From positions 1 to 6,548 of the forward strand of contig JASFUX010000196.1 of NCBI GenBank assembly GCA_050050115.1: a DNA stretch of 6,548 bases, read 5' to 3'. Position numbers and translations under genes: made by a program. The DNA comes from JASFUX01 sp050050115 (GTDB taxonomy: Bacteria; Pseudomonadota; Alphaproteobacteria; Caulobacterales; Maricaulaceae). A model generated the notes under the pieces. That model worked only from the letters and a program-made list of their open reading frames with translations. It ran no database searches and was not told where the DNA came from. Positions 6,209-6,548 of the stretch are shown one piece after another. How positions within the stretch are numbered: the first letter of the stretch is position 1; each line of letters begins with the position of its first letter.

Positions 6209-6235
6209 CCTCGCTCCGTTTGTGGCGGAGCTAGG
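6209..6235. terminator. Possible bidirectional terminator hairpin between convergent genes
   Basis: GCTCCG (6213-6218) pairs with CGGAGC (6226-6231) around a seven-base loop. After one mismatch the stem continues with CCT/AGG (6209-6211 with 6233-6235). It sits in the 96-base gap between two convergent reading frames, where a shared terminator is expected. It has no T-run on either side, so the evidence is mostly positional. Confidence 0.35.
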
Positions 6236-6262
6236 GACGGCGCGCGGCGATGTGGGCGTGCT

Positions 6263-6548
6263 TCAGCTGGTGTCGAACGCGGGCACGGCTTCGCGGGCGT
6301 GTTCGAGGGCGTGGCCATAGGCCCAGCGGCCGAGGGTTTCCGCTTCGCTGCCGCGCTCGGGCGCGACGATCGCCGCAGCGCGTCGGGGCTCGCCTCGAAG
6401 ACGACGCGCCAGCCGCAGCGCATAGGGTGCGGGATCGTTGAGCACGCGCCTAGCCGCTTCGATCCGCTCGGAGAGCGGCCAGGCGCTGCGAAGACCGTCG
6501 CCGCCTCTGCTCCCCCACGGGGGAGCTGGATCGCCGGGCGGAGCCCGG
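6263..6548 (-). CDS. C-terminal part of an unidentified protein (5' end beyond window)
   Basis: The minus-strand frame ends in TGA at 6263 and stays open to the right edge. About 94 codons are visible. The segment from about 6489 to the stop reads like a genuine protein C-terminus, with alternating hydrophobic and basic helices: LSERIEAARRVLNDPAPYAL, RLARRLRGEP, a stretch containing IVAPERG, then ETLGRWAYGHALEHAREAV and the end PAFDTS. I do not recognise the family. The upstream part (6548 to about 6500) is a GC-rich palindromic repeat translated as proline- and glycine-rich sequence (PPGDPAPPWGSRGGDG), unlike the rest. Either the repeat has entered the gene in frame, or the true start is inside the window (a GTG at 6445 would leave 60 residues). 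No plus-strand gene competes convincingly. Confidence 0.55.
   Translation of the reverse strand, partial: RAPPGDPAPPWGSRGGDGLRSAWPLSERIEAARRVLNDPAPYALRLARRLRGEPRRAAAIVAPERGSEAETLGRWAYGHALEHAREAVPAFDTS
6509..6548. repeat. Tandem palindromes, probable REP-type dispersed repeat (truncated by window edge)
   Basis: Two perfect inverted repeats lie seven bases apart: GCTCCCCC-AC-GGGGGAGC (6509-6526) and CCGGGC-GGA-GCCCGG (6534-6548, ending at the last base of the window). CTCCCCC...GGGGGAG palindromes next to a second GC-rich stem are a common form of short dispersed intergenic repeat in alphaproteobacterial genomes. Only one copy is seen here, so repetitiveness is inferred from form. Confidence 0.55.

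Noticed and set aside
6132..6320. 62-codon plus-strand frame overlapping the 3' end of the acyl-CoA synthetase and the convergent gap
   Set aside because: It starts inside the synthetase gene in another frame, lacks a ribosome site and runs antisense to the more convincing right-edge C-terminus.
1..6548. CRISPR arrays, tRNA or rRNA genes, insertion-sequence ends, phage or defence genes
   Set aside because: No regularly spaced direct repeats, no cloverleaf or rRNA signatures, and no transposase, integrase, nuclease or toxin-like proteins were seen in either strand.

Overview
The window is GC-rich DNA (judged by eye, roughly two thirds G+C) from a bacterium that is most likely an alphaproteobacterium. 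A Caulobacterales-like or related lineage is my best guess. The pointers are the alphaproteobacterial style of ThiC and of the FATP-type acyl-CoA synthetase, a leaderless-type promoter, and the short GC-rich palindromic repeat at the right edge. The assignment is an inference, because no rRNA or other phylogenetic marker is present.

Left third (1-1840, minus strand): a thiamin-biosynthesis transcription unit. Reading leftward from about 1825, a TPP riboswitch (THI element, about 1825-1690) is followed at once by a small four-helix membrane protein of unknown function (1684-1268) and, 18 bases later, by thiC (start 1249, running off the left edge). ThiC makes the pyrimidine half of thiamin (HMP-P). 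The riboswitch therefore places the unknown membrane protein under TPP control together with pyrimidine synthesis. The riboswitch is unusual in two ways: it has a large insertion between its CTGAGA core and the pyrophosphate-sensor half, and its P1 3' strand merges directly into the ribosome-binding region of the first gene.

Middle (1840-3085, plus strand): after a divergent promoter region come two consecutive genes for exported proteins. The first is a 195-residue protein with a signal peptide, a ten-proline tract and an FDYWVGHWDV-type domain. The second is a 169-residue cupin-like protein that appears to have its own extended -10 promoter positioned to give a leaderless mRNA.

Right half (3188-6166, plus strand): a class I nitronate monooxygenase (FMN, TIM barrel), then a complete 617-residue long-chain/very-long-chain acyl-CoA synthetase of the FATP/FadD type. 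They are separated by 42 bases, with a hairpin straddling the upstream stop codon. At the far right a convergent minus-strand reading frame (stop at 6263) is open to the window edge. Its upstream part coincides with two back-to-back perfect palindromes that look like a dispersed REP-type repeat.

The strongest candidate for something undescribed is the TPP-riboswitch-controlled small membrane protein upstream of thiC. The rest is mostly ordinary chromosomal metabolism.
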